A DNA stretch of 64,000 nt from Natrinema amylolyticus_A (GCF_042678045.1 NZ_JBHUDI010000003.1:372001-436000), one strand, 5' to 3'; shown: positions 16,579-25,864, counted from the stretch's first letter. Notes: generated by a model not told the origin, from the letters alone. Translations and numbers: made by a program.

Positions 16579-17301
16579 ATGCGCAAACGGACACTGCTTG
16601 CGTCAGTTGGCTCCGGCGTCGCACTGAGCCTGAGTGGGTGTATGGGCATGCTGGGCAACGGCGACAGCGAGTCGAACGGGAACACGTATCTCGACGCGAA
16701 AGAGTGGGAGGGAGTCGATGATCCGTCCAATCTCCCGTTCCCGACGCATGGCGAGGCGCTCCCGTCGGCGACCCTGCCGGCACCGTTGCGAGACGGTTCC
16801 GAGTTCTCGATGCCCGGCGACTTCGAGACGGATCTGCTCGTGACGTTCATCTACACGACCTGCATGACGATGTGTCCGCGCCTGACCGCCCTCATGGCAC
16901 AAGCACAGGATTACGCACGCGAGGAAGGATACAGCGATCAGGTGTCGTTCGTCGAGACGACGTTCGACCCCGAACGGGACGACGCCGACGCCTTCCGGGA
17001 ATGGGCCGACAAACACCGGGTCGAGATGGACGATGATAACTGGTACTTCCTGCGGCCCGAGACCGAGGACCGCGCCAGGGAGGTCGTCCAGGACGAGTAC
17101 GGCGTACATTTCATCAAAACGGAGCCGGAGGACATGGACGCCTACATGTTCGATCACACGGGTGTGATCCTCCTTGCCAACAGGGATGGATACGTCGAAC
17201 GCGCATACAAACTTCAGGCCGAACAGAATCCCGAGTCGCCACGAGTGACCAGGCAAGAGATCAACGATGATCTGGCGACGCTTCGCGAGCAGGAAGGCTG
17301 A
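16579..17301 (+). CDS. SCO1/SenC family lipoprotein
   Basis: 240 residues. MRKRTLLASVGSGVALSLSGC gives a lipoprotein signal with Cys21. The thioredoxin-like SCO domain carries CMTMCP (Cys95 and Cys99) and the conserved His in FDHTGVILL near 193, together the Cu-binding triad. VETTFDPERDD holds the conserved Asp. SCO proteins deliver copper to the CuA site of cytochrome oxidase or act as thiol reductants on the outer membrane face. No oxidase genes are adjacent. It is divergent from the CAP gene. Confidence 0.9.
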   Translation: MRKRTLLASVGSGVALSLSGCMGMLGNGDSESNGNTYLDAKEWEGVDDPSNLPFPTHGEALPSATLPAPLRDGSEFSMPGDFETDLLVTFIYTTCMTMCPRLTALMAQAQDYAREEGYSDQVSFVETTFDPERDDADAFREWADKHRVEMDDDNWYFLRPETEDRAREVVQDEYGVHFIKTEPEDMDAYMFDHTGVILLANRDGYVERAYKLQAEQNPESPRVTRQEINDDLATLREQEG

Positions 17302-17340
17302 TTCCCGCAGCGAGCGTTTGTAGCTGCCCTATGTGCTCTC

Positions 17341-17661
17341 TCACCCGGAGCGGCTGTTTTCCGTCCTGTCGCCGAAGATCGTCTCGTGGACCCCGACGAC
17401 GAGTCCGGGGACGACCGCCATGAACAGGTGTTCCTCGAGTGGGATACCGGCGACGTCGATGCCAGTCCTGAGTTTGATGTCGAAGACGCCGACGGCGAGG
17501 GTGTACCGGTCCCAGACGTAGGCGATCGGGTACAGCGCGAGGATCGTCACCGCTGCCTTCCGGAGCGCGTTCGCACGGTGTAACAGGAGGGCGGCAACGG
17601 TTCCCCACACGAGCTCCGTGACGAGGTAGGTGTACCGGCCGAAGACGCTGATGTCGAGCAT
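17341..17661 (-). CDS. Lycopene cyclase domain protein, single-repeat (half-size)
   Basis: About 106 residues with three hydrophobic segments. IPLEEHLFMAVVPGLVVG is the hallmark PxEE segment of the CrtYc/CrtYd-type lycopene cyclase domain. Full cyclases contain two such repeats, either fused or as two subunits; this gene encodes one. No second half is adjacent, so it may pair with a partner elsewhere or have another role. TATA-like TATAAAAA at 17683-17690 sits 25 bases ahead of the ATG at 17661, supporting a leaderless start. Confidence 0.7.
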   Translation of the reverse strand: MLDISVFGRYTYLVTELVWGTVAALLLHRANALRKAAVTILALYPIAYVWDRYTLAVGVFDIKLRTGIDVAGIPLEEHLFMAVVPGLVVGVHETIFGDRTENSRSG

Positions 17662-17728
17662 CGGCTGCAATTCAACGGCAGCTATAAAAACCCCTGGGCT
17701 GGATCCACCCGGACAAAACGGGCAGTAT

Positions 17729-17736
17729 CTTAAATA
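17729..17736 (+). promoter_or_regulatory. TATA box of the CBS-domain gene
   Basis: CTTAAATA lies 30-37 bases before the ATG at 17766. It would give a short leader of a few bases. Confidence 0.45.
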
Positions 17737-17765
17737 CGTGGGGGGCAGTACATCAGGACAGAAGG

Positions 17766-18923
17766 ATGAATATCGCTGATATCGCCACTACGGAGTTTAT
17801 CGAAGTCGACGCTGGCACGCGCATGGGGAAGGTCCGTTCACAGTTCGAGAACGGCAACCCCAAGGGAATTATTGTCACGAACGACGGGGAGTACGAGGGC
17901 GTCATCAGCGAACGGGAAGTCCTCCAGTCCCACGTCGAGGACGACGCCAAGGTGTCGGCGCTCACCAAACCCAGCCGGAGCACGCCGTCACCCAAGGTCG
18001 ACCGGCAGGAGGACGTCCGCGAGACCGCACGCGTCCTCGTCGAGAGCAACGCGAAGGTCGCACCAGTCTTCGAACACGGCGAGCTCTGGGGAGTCATCAG
18101 CAACGACGACATCCTCGAGGCGGTCCTGGACAACCTCGATGCACTCACCGTCGAGGACATCTACACCGACGATCCGGTCACGCTCCGTGAGGACGACGGG
18201 ATCGGCAAGGCAATCAACCTGCTCCGCGAGCACGGCATCTCCCGGCTGCCGATTCTCAACGAGAACGGCTACCTCTCCGGCGTCGTGACGACGCACGACA
18301 TCGCCGACTTCGTCATCCGCAAGAGCGACACGACGACGACTGGCGACCGGGTCGGCGACAGCCAGCGGATGCTCGACGTTCCCGTCTACGACATCATGAA
18401 CAGTCCCGTCGAGACGACGACGCTCGACGCCACCGCCAAGGAGGCCGCCGAAGCGATGCTCGAGGACGATTACGCGGGCCTGATGGTCACGCCGGCGGAC
18501 GACGACCGCGTCGTCATCGGCATCATCACCAAAACGGACATCCTGCGCGCGCTGACGTTCACCGAAGAAGAGCACATGGACGTCCAGATCACCAATATCT
18601 CGATGCTCGACACCATCACCCGGGAGTCGATCGTCCAGAGCATCGAGGACGTCTCGGACAAGTACGCCGACATGCAGGTGATGCATGCCCACGTTCGCTT
18701 CCACGAACACAACGAGAAGCTCCGTGGCACCCCGCTCGTGCAGTCGCAGATCCGCCTGCGCACCAACAAAGGCCAGGTCGCCGGCACCGGCGAAGGCTAC
18801 GGCGCTGAAAACGCCTTCCGGGTCGCACTCGACAAACTCGAGCGCAACGTCTTAGAGCTCAAGGGCGTCACCAGCGACGAGGAATACCGCGGCCAGCTCC
18901 TGCGGAAGCTCAACGAGATCTAG
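17766..18923 (+). CDS. Four-CBS-domain protein with C-terminal HPF/RaiA-like domain
   Basis: 385 residues. Two Bateman modules can be traced: CBS motifs end in YEGVISEREVL, LWGVISNDDILEAV, LSGVVTTHDIADFV and VIGIITKTDILRAL, with domain starts near residues 1, 65, 130 and 205. CBS pairs bind adenine nucleotides. The last 110 residues (QSIEDVSDKYADM, VHARF-like AHVRFHEHNE, IRLRTNKGQVAGTGEGYGAENAFRVALDKLERNV) resemble the ribosome hibernation/sigma-54 modulation fold. An energy-sensing ribosome-binding role is inference. Single gene with its own TATA box. Confidence 0.85.
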   Translation: MNIADIATTEFIEVDAGTRMGKVRSQFENGNPKGIIVTNDGEYEGVISEREVLQSHVEDDAKVSALTKPSRSTPSPKVDRQEDVRETARVLVESNAKVAPVFEHGELWGVISNDDILEAVLDNLDALTVEDIYTDDPVTLREDDGIGKAINLLREHGISRLPILNENGYLSGVVTTHDIADFVIRKSDTTTTGDRVGDSQRMLDVPVYDIMNSPVETTTLDATAKEAAEAMLEDDYAGLMVTPADDDRVVIGIITKTDILRALTFTEEEHMDVQITNISMLDTITRESIVQSIEDVSDKYADMQVMHAHVRFHEHNEKLRGTPLVQSQIRLRTNKGQVAGTGEGYGAENAFRVALDKLERNVLELKGVTSDEEYRGQLLRKLNEI

Positions 18924-19033
18924 ACCGGTCGCGCGCTCGGACGAAGATTTGGTGTTTTTGCCCTTGGACGATGGCGAACAGCGGGTTCCACAGAATTATA
19001 GCAGTTACTCGAAGGTGATCGAACGCCTGCCGC

Positions 19034-19762
19034 TCAGGGACGGCCCATTTCGTCAGCACCCTCGAGCCCAGTTTCCGTAATCCGGAACTGGACCGTTTCC
19101 CCGGCGGGTTTCGAGCGATGCTTCTCGAGCGTCGCCCGTCGATTGCCGCCACGGAAGCGCTCGAGGCGAACGACGGCACCAGTCCAGTGCTCCAAGGTGT
19201 TGCCGCCCAGTCCACGAGTGCGATCCGAGTCGGGATCGGTGAAGACCTGATTCGTCAGGACGACCGCGAGATCGTGTTTCCGCGCCAGCGAGAGCAGGTG
19301 CGTCACCTGCCGGGTGACGCTGCGCAACGCCTCGCCCTCGTCGCCATCGGCGGTACGCTCGAGCCGGTAGAACCCGGTCGCGCTGTCCAGGACGATCAGG
19401 TCGGCGCGCTCGGCGAACTCCTCGGCGTCGCGGACGGCCTCGGCTTGCTCCTCAAAGTCCAGCGCGTCCTCGATGACGATCCGTGAGGCGACCGCTTCGA
19501 TATCGCTCTCGTCGGCTCGAGACGGCCGGCCGTCGACGGTCGCCTCGAGCAACTGCTGGAACCGGTCGACGGAGACGCCTTCGGTATCGATGTAGACGAC
19601 GGTCCCGCCGTCCACGGCCGTTTCGACGGCCGCCGACAGCGAGAGGTTCGTCTTCCCGGCAGCTGGCGGGCCGTACAACTGCGTGACAGTCCCGCGTTCG
19701 AACCCCCCACCAAGCAACTCGTCGACCGGGCCACAGCCGGTCGAAATCGCCTCGTCGGTCAC
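19034..19762 (-). CDS. radB: DNA repair and recombination protein RadB
   Basis: About 242 residues using the GTG at 19762 (VTDEAISTGCGPVDELLGGG); RadB proteins are about this length, and the ATG at 19831 adds an atypical 23 residues. It is a RecA-superfamily core without the N-terminal HhH domain of RadA. Walker A is GPPAAGKTNLS, Walker B is ADLIVLDSATG, and VVLTNQVF precedes GLGGNTLEHWTG. RadB acts as a recombination mediator assisting RadA in Haloferax. It stands alone, convergent with the CBS gene. Confidence 0.92.
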   Translation of the reverse strand: MTDEAISTGCGPVDELLGGGFERGTVTQLYGPPAAGKTNLSLSAAVETAVDGGTVVYIDTEGVSVDRFQQLLEATVDGRPSRADESDIEAVASRIVIEDALDFEEQAEAVRDAEEFAERADLIVLDSATGFYRLERTADGDEGEALRSVTRQVTHLLSLARKHDLAVVLTNQVFTDPDSDRTRGLGGNTLEHWTGAVVRLERFRGGNRRATLEKHRSKPAGETVQFRITETGLEGADEMGRP

Positions 19763-19944
19763 GGTTCGAGTTGGCTGGCTGTGAGGAAAAAGGCCCCGGA
19801 ACGCTGGCGATCGGTATCGGCCGTTTCGCATGGTCGGCAGCCGACAGGAAGGTAATCGGTCACACGTGCCGCCCTGTGGACTGCTTGCGGGACGGTCGCA
19901 ACCACGACACGTGAGCGAAAAATACTGCGACGTGCAGAAGAGAG

Positions 19945-21084
19945 TTAGCAGAAGTTCTGCGTCGCGTACACTTTGCCGTCGTCAGTGACGTAGACGCCGA
20001 TGCCCTCGTTTTCCCACTGCGGTGCGAGGAGGTTCTCCCTGTGTCCATCCGAGTTCATCCACTGGGAGACGACCGCGTTCGCGAGTTCGGTTTCAGTGGT
20101 GTACGTGTCCGTTCCGCCGTCGGTTCGCACGGGCGTGTCGTACCACGTCTGCGCGATGTTCTCGCCACCGGTGTAGTACGTGTTACCGCTGCCATCGACA
20201 CGGCACGTGTATCCGGCGTCGGCGTACCGATCAGCGAAATTGTCGCCTTCAGGGCTCGTGTGTGAGAAGTAATCCCGCTCGGCCATGTCCCGGCTGTGGT
20301 CCCGTGCGATGTCACGGAGTTCCGTATCGAACGCCAGTTCGTTCAGGCCACGCGCGGTCCGTTCGTCGTTGACGGCCTCGTGGATCCCACGCTCGACAGC
20401 GGCGCGATCGAAGCCGTCAGTCGTCTCGTCAGTTGTGGTCTCGGTCTGATCGCCGTCCTGGTCGTCCGTTGTGGAGTCTCCGTCGGTTTCGTCGACAGAC
20501 TCGGACTCGTCAGTCTGACTCGAGTCAGTCGTGTTGTCGGCTGGCTGGTCGGTCGTCTCGTCCGCGTCGCCAGTATCGGAACTGGAGTCGGTGTCGGCCG
20601 AATCGTCGTCACTGTCGGTCTCCGTCTCGTCACTGTCTGACGAGTCGTCAGTCGGCCCTTCGTCCATCTCCGTCGTCTCGTCGCTGTCATCCGCGGGCTC
20701 GTCGCTCTCGTCCGTCCCCGTCTCGGTGTCGTCGTCCTCGTCGGGCGCATCCGACCCCGTCTCCGACGGTTCGTCACTGTCGACAGTGCCCGAGTCGTTA
20801 TCAGTACAGTCAGAGAGGCTATCAGGCACTGAGAGCCCGTATTCGGTGAAAATACTGGTCAACTGCAGCTCGAACTGGGAACAGGTGTCGACCTGTTCCT
20901 GCTGCGACAGCGTCGTTACGGTGTTGCTACTCGTCGTCGCATAGTTTGTCGTCGAGACCTCGTTTTCGATCGTGTTCGTTGCCGTGGCGGATGGCGCAGC
21001 CGCTGCAACCCCCGTCCCGGCCATACTCACCACGAGTATCGCGGCGATGGTGAGCGTGATACCGAGTCGTGCTAGTCTACTCAT
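19945..21084 (-). CDS. CAP (SCP/PR-1) domain protein, secreted, with long acidic linker
   Basis: 379 residues from ATG at 21084 (MSRLARLGITLTIAAILVV), a Sec-type signal. An ordered stretch with two Cys follows, then a roughly 120-residue linker made almost only of Asp, Glu, Ser and Thr, and a CAP domain from about 225. CAP motifs are RDHSRDMAERDYFSHTSPEG, GGENIAQTW, SQWMNSDGHRENLL and GIGVYVTDDGKVYATQNFC. The acidic linker would extend the domain beyond the S-layer. TTATTTT about 25 bases upstream suggests a leaderless start. Confidence 0.88.
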   Translation of the reverse strand: MSRLARLGITLTIAAILVVSMAGTGVAAAAPSATATNTIENEVSTTNYATTSSNTVTTLSQQEQVDTCSQFELQLTSIFTEYGLSVPDSLSDCTDNDSGTVDSDEPSETGSDAPDEDDDTETGTDESDEPADDSDETTEMDEGPTDDSSDSDETETDSDDDSADTDSSSDTGDADETTDQPADNTTDSSQTDESESVDETDGDSTTDDQDGDQTETTTDETTDGFDRAAVERGIHEAVNDERTARGLNELAFDTELRDIARDHSRDMAERDYFSHTSPEGDNFADRYADAGYTCRVDGSGNTYYTGGENIAQTWYDTPVRTDGGTDTYTTETELANAVVSQWMNSDGHRENLLAPQWENEGIGVYVTDDGKVYATQNFC

Positions 21085-21435
21085 CAGCACGTAAAACCAG
21101 AAAATAACGGTCAATGAACTGTCTCCTGAATCTGTACAGTCTTTACGTCTGAACTCAGATCGTGGTACAGATACTGCCGGACAGCTATTTGTGAATCCGC
21201 CACACGAGGTGTGTTATCACGGGGGTCGGCAGGCGTCGGGGTGAAATCGAGTAGTCACGGACTACTGTCCAGCAGTACTATACTCTCTCTGTGTCGTCCA
21301 CTGCCGTCGAGAGCGGACAGCTGCCCCGTTATCGCCCCGGAGACACCCAGCTACGACGATATTTGTGTGCCCAGCGTCCGGGCCCGGCACGGGCGTTCGT
21401 ATACGTTTATTCGGGATGGTGTCGAAGCCAATCCC
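21085..21435. other. Divergent intergenic region, CAP gene and RuvC-fold gene promoters
   Basis: About 350 bases. An open frame continues upstream of the GTG at 21436 but has poor codon bias and no family resemblance. ATACGTTTATTC at 21401-21412 contains a TATA-like element about 26 bases before that GTG. Nothing else stands out. Confidence 0.5.
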
Positions 21436-22167
21436 GTGATCGTCGTCGCCACGTCAGACTTCGAGGTGTACCACGGCGTCGTCACCGAGCTCCGCGAGCG
21501 GGGGACGACGTTTACGACCGTCGAGCCCGACGCGGAGCTGCCGGACCACACCGACGTGATCGTCACCGGTGCCGACCACGCCGACGACTTCGAGGACGTG
21601 CCGACGATCGTCGCCGACCCCGACGACCCCCGGCGGGCCGTCGACCAGGCGCTGGCCGCGGTCCGCGGTGACGGTGGCCGAACGGTCATCGGCGTCGATC
21701 CCGGCCGCAAACCCGGGATCGCCGTCCTCACCGGGGAGACGGTCGTCGCCGCCTTCCAGGTACCACTCGGCGACGCCGTCGACGTCATCCAGCGCGAGGC
21801 CGCCGAGGCACCCGCACCGATCGTCCGGATCGGCGACGGCTCCCGGCTCGAGGGGGCGACACTCGTCACCGACCTCGAGGGCGTGCAGGTCGAACTCGTC
21901 GACGAGACGGGGACGACCCCCTATCTCGGCACGGGCGCGCGCGGGATGGGTGACGTGCTGGCGGCAGTGAATATCGCGCGGCTCGAGGGAGAGGTCGTCG
22001 ATGCGCGCGATATCGAGCCGACGGAGGGCGAGTTACAGGTGATCAAGGACCGCTCGCGCGAGCAAAGCGAGGAGAATCGAGCGATCGACGAGGTACTGGC
22101 CCGTCGGGTCGCTGCCGGCGAGTTGACGATCGACGAGGCGCTCGCTGAGCATCGGGACGACGAGTAA
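21436..22167 (+). CDS. RuvC/RNase H-fold protein of unknown function
   Basis: 243 residues from a GTG preceded by a TATA-like element at leaderless distance. The N-terminal 80 residues (VIVVATSDFEVYHGVVTELR, VDVIVTG-like TDVIVTGADHADD) look like a separate nucleotide-type alpha/beta domain. The second domain begins VIGVDPGRKPGIAVL, matching the first catalytic-Asp strand of RuvC-like nucleases, with later conserved VRIGDGS and GMGDVLAAVNIA. It ends in a basic/acidic helix. Conserved among haloarchaea to my recollection, not characterised. Nuclease activity is inference. Confidence 0.7.
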   Translation: MIVVATSDFEVYHGVVTELRERGTTFTTVEPDAELPDHTDVIVTGADHADDFEDVPTIVADPDDPRRAVDQALAAVRGDGGRTVIGVDPGRKPGIAVLTGETVVAAFQVPLGDAVDVIQREAAEAPAPIVRIGDGSRLEGATLVTDLEGVQVELVDETGTTPYLGTGARGMGDVLAAVNIARLEGEVVDARDIEPTEGELQVIKDRSREQSEENRAIDEVLARRVAAGELTIDEALAEHRDDE

Positions 22168-22227
22168 CGAGAAAAGAATCGAATTTCAGTTACGCCGGTC
22201 GAAAGCCGACCGCGCGGTGGAATTCGG

Positions 22228-23799
22228 TTACGAGTCGGCCCAGATGTTCGTCGCAGCAACGGACGTGAACTGGACGTTCTCGTTTTCTTGGAGGCTCACC
22301 TGTGCTGCGTTAGCACTGCCGTCGTCTTCGGCCACTGCCACGGAGGAGTGTTCGTTGAAGTTCTCCTGGGTTACAAACTGCTGTTGCTCGATCGCAACGT
22401 TCGAACCCTGACTAATGTCGTTTTTGTGGTGTGCGCTGGTGTCGTAGTCGTACGAGATTCCGGGGTCTTCGTCGACATCGTCGCCGCCGATCGTCGCGGT
22501 CGTACTCTTGGTCTGGGTAGCGCTGTCGGTAGCGTAGCCCGGACTGGCGTAGACGTTGAGCGCCTCAGCGTAGCCGATCTGTGCGTTGAGGTTCTTCTGA
22601 TCGGCGATCTGGAAGGCAGTCGCTTCGCTGCCGTTGACCGCGACAGCCATCGCGGTGTTGTTCAGGTTGACGTTGAGTTGCTCGACGGACTGGTTCTGCG
22701 CGACCGCTGCAGTCGCCGTTTGGCCCTCGTCCTCGGTGTCGTCACCTTTTTTGTGTTTGTCTTTTTGCTTCGGGCTGTTGGTGTCGGCGACGTCGCTGTC
22801 ACCGATCTCCGCGACGTTCATTCCGGACATCGACGAGATGACGTTCGTGGCTTCTGCGACCCCGGTTTGCTGGTTGAAGTTGGACTGATCCGTGAGCTGC
22901 ATCGCCGTCGCGCTGCTGTTTTCGCCGACGGCGATGGCGACGGCAGCGACGTCTTGGTTAACGTTGTCCTGACTGACATTCTGGCCCTGTGCGACGAATG
23001 ATGTCGCCGACTGCGTTTCGTCGTCTTTCTTGCCTTTCTTGTGGTCGTCGTACTCGCCGAACTCTCCGTCACCGAGATAAGAGTTGGAAGCGTTGGCCGC
23101 CCCTTGCTGTATGTTCTGGTTGGCCTGTTTGGTCTGTTGGAAGGCAGTCGCCGTACTGTCGTTGACGGCGAGCGCGAAGGCGGTGCTTTCCTTGTTGTAG
23201 TTGAGCTGGGCGACGTGCTGTCCTTGAGCCACCATCGCGGTCGCGGTCTGGGAATCGCTCGTCTCACCGTCCTCGTCGGCGATTCCCCAGCCACTGAACT
23301 GCTGGCCGCCGTCGCTTCCGTTCGCCATGACGAGGTGGACGTCACCGACCTCTTCGAAGTCCGTCGTGCGAGAGTCGGATCTCCGGTTCTCGGCGGAGGC
23401 CTCGCCTTGCTGGACGTTCATATTCTGTTGGTCGACGTCCTGGACGGCCGTCGCGGTGCCGTTGTCGATCCCGATGGAGACGGCGGCACCCCGTTCGTTA
23501 ACGTTGACCTGCCTGACATCCTGGTACGAGACGACGTCGGCGACCGCCTCCTGCTGATCGGCGGTTTCCGGATTCTCCGCGACGTGTTCCTCGATGAACT
23601 CATCGAGGCTCTGGTCGCCGAGATCGGCACCGAAGACCAGATAGAGGTCTTCGCCATCCTCAAGTGTGTGTACTTGACCGTCCTGTTGTCCGTCCTGTGC
23701 ATCCTGATCGCCGCCGGCGGCTACCGGTGCCACCCCGACCATCGAGATGGTGACCATGATAGCGACGAAAACTGCTGTAATTCGTGATCGTTCGTACAT
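22228..23799 (-). CDS. Secreted protein with five Q/N-ladder (curlin-like) repeats
   Basis: 523 residues from ATG at 23799 (MYERSRITAVFVAIMVTISM), a Sec signal ending near VAAGG. After a short segment (LYLVFGADLGDQSLDEFIEEH), five degenerate copies of about 50 residues follow at roughly 92-138, 182-239, 263-319, 360-415 and 466-520. Each has the pattern VxQxNxNxxxxAxAxAV, then SxATAxQxxxQxNxN and GxAxAxN. Alternating small/hydrophobic residues with evenly spaced Gln/Asn resemble curlin repeats and predict a beta-solenoid. Linkers between repeats are charged (HKKGKKDDE, KQKDKHKKGDD). Function is not known; a matrix or amyloid-type fibre is an inference. Divergent from two other repeat proteins. 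Confidence 0.8.
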   Translation of the reverse strand: MYERSRITAVFVAIMVTISMVGVAPVAAGGDQDAQDGQQDGQVHTLEDGEDLYLVFGADLGDQSLDEFIEEHVAENPETADQQEAVADVVSYQDVRQVNVNERGAAVSIGIDNGTATAVQDVDQQNMNVQQGEASAENRRSDSRTTDFEEVGDVHLVMANGSDGGQQFSGWGIADEDGETSDSQTATAMVAQGQHVAQLNYNKESTAFALAVNDSTATAFQQTKQANQNIQQGAANASNSYLGDGEFGEYDDHKKGKKDDETQSATSFVAQGQNVSQDNVNQDVAAVAIAVGENSSATAMQLTDQSNFNQQTGVAEATNVISSMSGMNVAEIGDSDVADTNSPKQKDKHKKGDDTEDEGQTATAAVAQNQSVEQLNVNLNNTAMAVAVNGSEATAFQIADQKNLNAQIGYAEALNVYASPGYATDSATQTKSTTATIGGDDVDEDPGISYDYDTSAHHKNDISQGSNVAIEQQQFVTQENFNEHSSVAVAEDDGSANAAQVSLQENENVQFTSVAATNIWADS

Positions 23800-24509
23800 T
23801 TTGTTGATCGTGGATCGTGTCAAATGACCCGTGAGGGTCTGGTATTGCTGAATCTCTGCGATGCAAACCGATCTCTCTCGGATACAGTCTTTGTTATCAA
23901 TTCGTTATGGGTGAGAAGGAGGGTGCTACCGAAACAGAGAGCAATTAAAGAATCTGAGCGAGCAAGCCTGTGGCGGAAGTGCCATATTTCCGAAGCGTTT
24001 CGTCCTGTTTCAGCCGTCAGAAGCAGAACGAGCGCAGAAAAGAGAAACTCAGCTATGTTATAATGACAGCCTGTGACGTCCGCAGACGAAAGATATAGTC
24101 TTTTTCTATATACTATCGGAAGGGGACCGTTCCATATGCGCTATTTCGAAGACGGCGTAGCGTTAATATGCCAATCAATACAATCATATTGCCGATCCTA
24201 TGATAGTTATGTCACTAGCTAGCTCCTGATCACTGCAAATGATTATGTCAATGATAGTACCTACGTGCGTTTTCCGTTCGCTATTTCAATGCTAATCTCG
24301 CATAGCGTCTGAAACCGTGATTCGGCTTAATACGGGATATTCGCAACAGGGTCATCTGGGCAACGCGCTATGGTATCCGCTCGGATCAGTCGGACGAGTC
24401 GCGAGGAGACTACAGGCAGCCGGTCGGGAGACGAGACAGTTCCGGAGGTCCGCGCGTATGCCCGCCCGCGGTAAGAAATCCAACGAAGAGATCGTTGGAA
24501 GACTCAACT
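23800..24509. other. AT-rich divergent intergenic region between repeat-protein genes
   Basis: About 700 bases; 24050-24310 is distinctly AT-rich compared with the flanks. It includes TCTATATAC near 24104-24112 and other TATA-like blocks. Open frames here are short and badly biased. It probably carries promoters for the divergent curlin-like gene (minus) and the Gly/Asp-rich gene (plus), with long leaders of 300-400 bases if the AT-rich core is the promoter. Confidence 0.45.
24479..24499 (+). promoter_or_regulatory. Hairpin in the leader of the Gly/Asp-rich gene
   Basis: TCCAACGA and TCGTTGGA form a perfect 8-base stem around AGAGA, ending 10 bases before the ATG at 24510. It could affect translation start; there is no other ribosome-binding-site-like sequence. 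Confidence 0.45.
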
Positions 24510-25067
<558 letters not shown>

Positions 25068-25381
25068 GACACGGCGCACCCTACTAGAGTCGATTGCCAG
25101 TTCTTTTTTGTAGATCAGTCCGACGTACTTGCCGACCAGCAGACTTGGAAGTTGCTTCCTTCAAATAAGCAGACATCTTGCACACTCACCAAGGACCGTC
25201 CACTCAGTTTCGATAGCAGCGGATACTGGGATGACGGAGACCGTTCTCAAGGAGGGCATCGGCATGGAATCCGTGTTACGACGACGCTACCGACAAAACC
25301 GTGTCGCACGTTCATAACTGCCCGAATGCTTCGACAGCCTATGAGGGGGCTGGATGGGAAGACTGCCCCTCGGAACGACAT
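25068..25381. other. Intergenic region between the two Gly/Asp-rich genes
   Basis: About 310 bases without a gene I can support; short open frames lack codon bias. A T-run at 25101-25109 is a possible transcription terminator. Confidence 0.45.
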
Positions 25382-25684
25382 ATGATTCGAACGATCGCAA
25401 TTCTACTGATCGCACTGGTCGCGTTGCTGCTCGCGTTCGGGAGCGTCACGAACGGCGTTATCGGCATTGGAGGCGAGGACAGCGTCGCCATCCAAGACGG
25501 CGGTTCGGACGGGGACACCGTCTCAGTCTCCGGTGAAGACGGCGAAGACGGTGCAGACGGGGACACCGTCTCGGTCACCGGTGAAGACGGCGAAGACGGA
25601 ACGTCTGACTCAGCGGCCGGTGAGGATGATGACGACAGCGAGGACAGAGACTGCAGTCAGAGTGACGATGGTAACAGATCCTGA
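25382..25684 (+). CDS. Small exported or anchored acidic repeat protein
   Basis: 100 residues from ATG at 25382. MIRTIAILLIALVALLLAFG is a signal or N-terminal anchor. The body contains two tandem 16-residue units, DGDTVSVSGEDGEDGA and DGDTVSVTGEDGEDGT, coded by a 48-base direct repeat, and ends in an Asp-rich tail with one Cys. The VSVSG/VTVTG style and Gly/Asp richness echo the gene 314 bases upstream. Function unknown. Confidence 0.65.
   Translation: MIRTIAILLIALVALLLAFGSVTNGVIGIGGEDSVAIQDGGSDGDTVSVSGEDGEDGADGDTVSVTGEDGEDGTSDSAAGEDDDDSEDRDCSQSDDGNRS
25508..25603 (+). repeat. 48-base tandem direct repeat, two copies
   Basis: Period 48 bases, with both copies beginning GACGGGGACACCGTCTC. 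It encodes the duplicated 16-residue unit of the small acidic protein. Confidence 0.85.
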
Positions 25685-25864
25685 ACCGGTGCCGCAGCTT
25701 CTGACTCGGATACGGACACTGACCAATCCGCGAGATAGACCACGAGTGACTGACCCACGAAATTAATCGATAACCCCGGCCGTGACGGTCGCACAGGAAT
25801 CTACTGAAAGCTTCAGCGATTCCGCAGTCACTGCCAAGTAACTCGAGATTGGTCCGTCCAATTT

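Noticed and set aside
23824..24063. 79-residue plus-strand frame in the AT-rich region
   Set aside because: Basic, unbiased composition unlike any neighbour and no homology signal.
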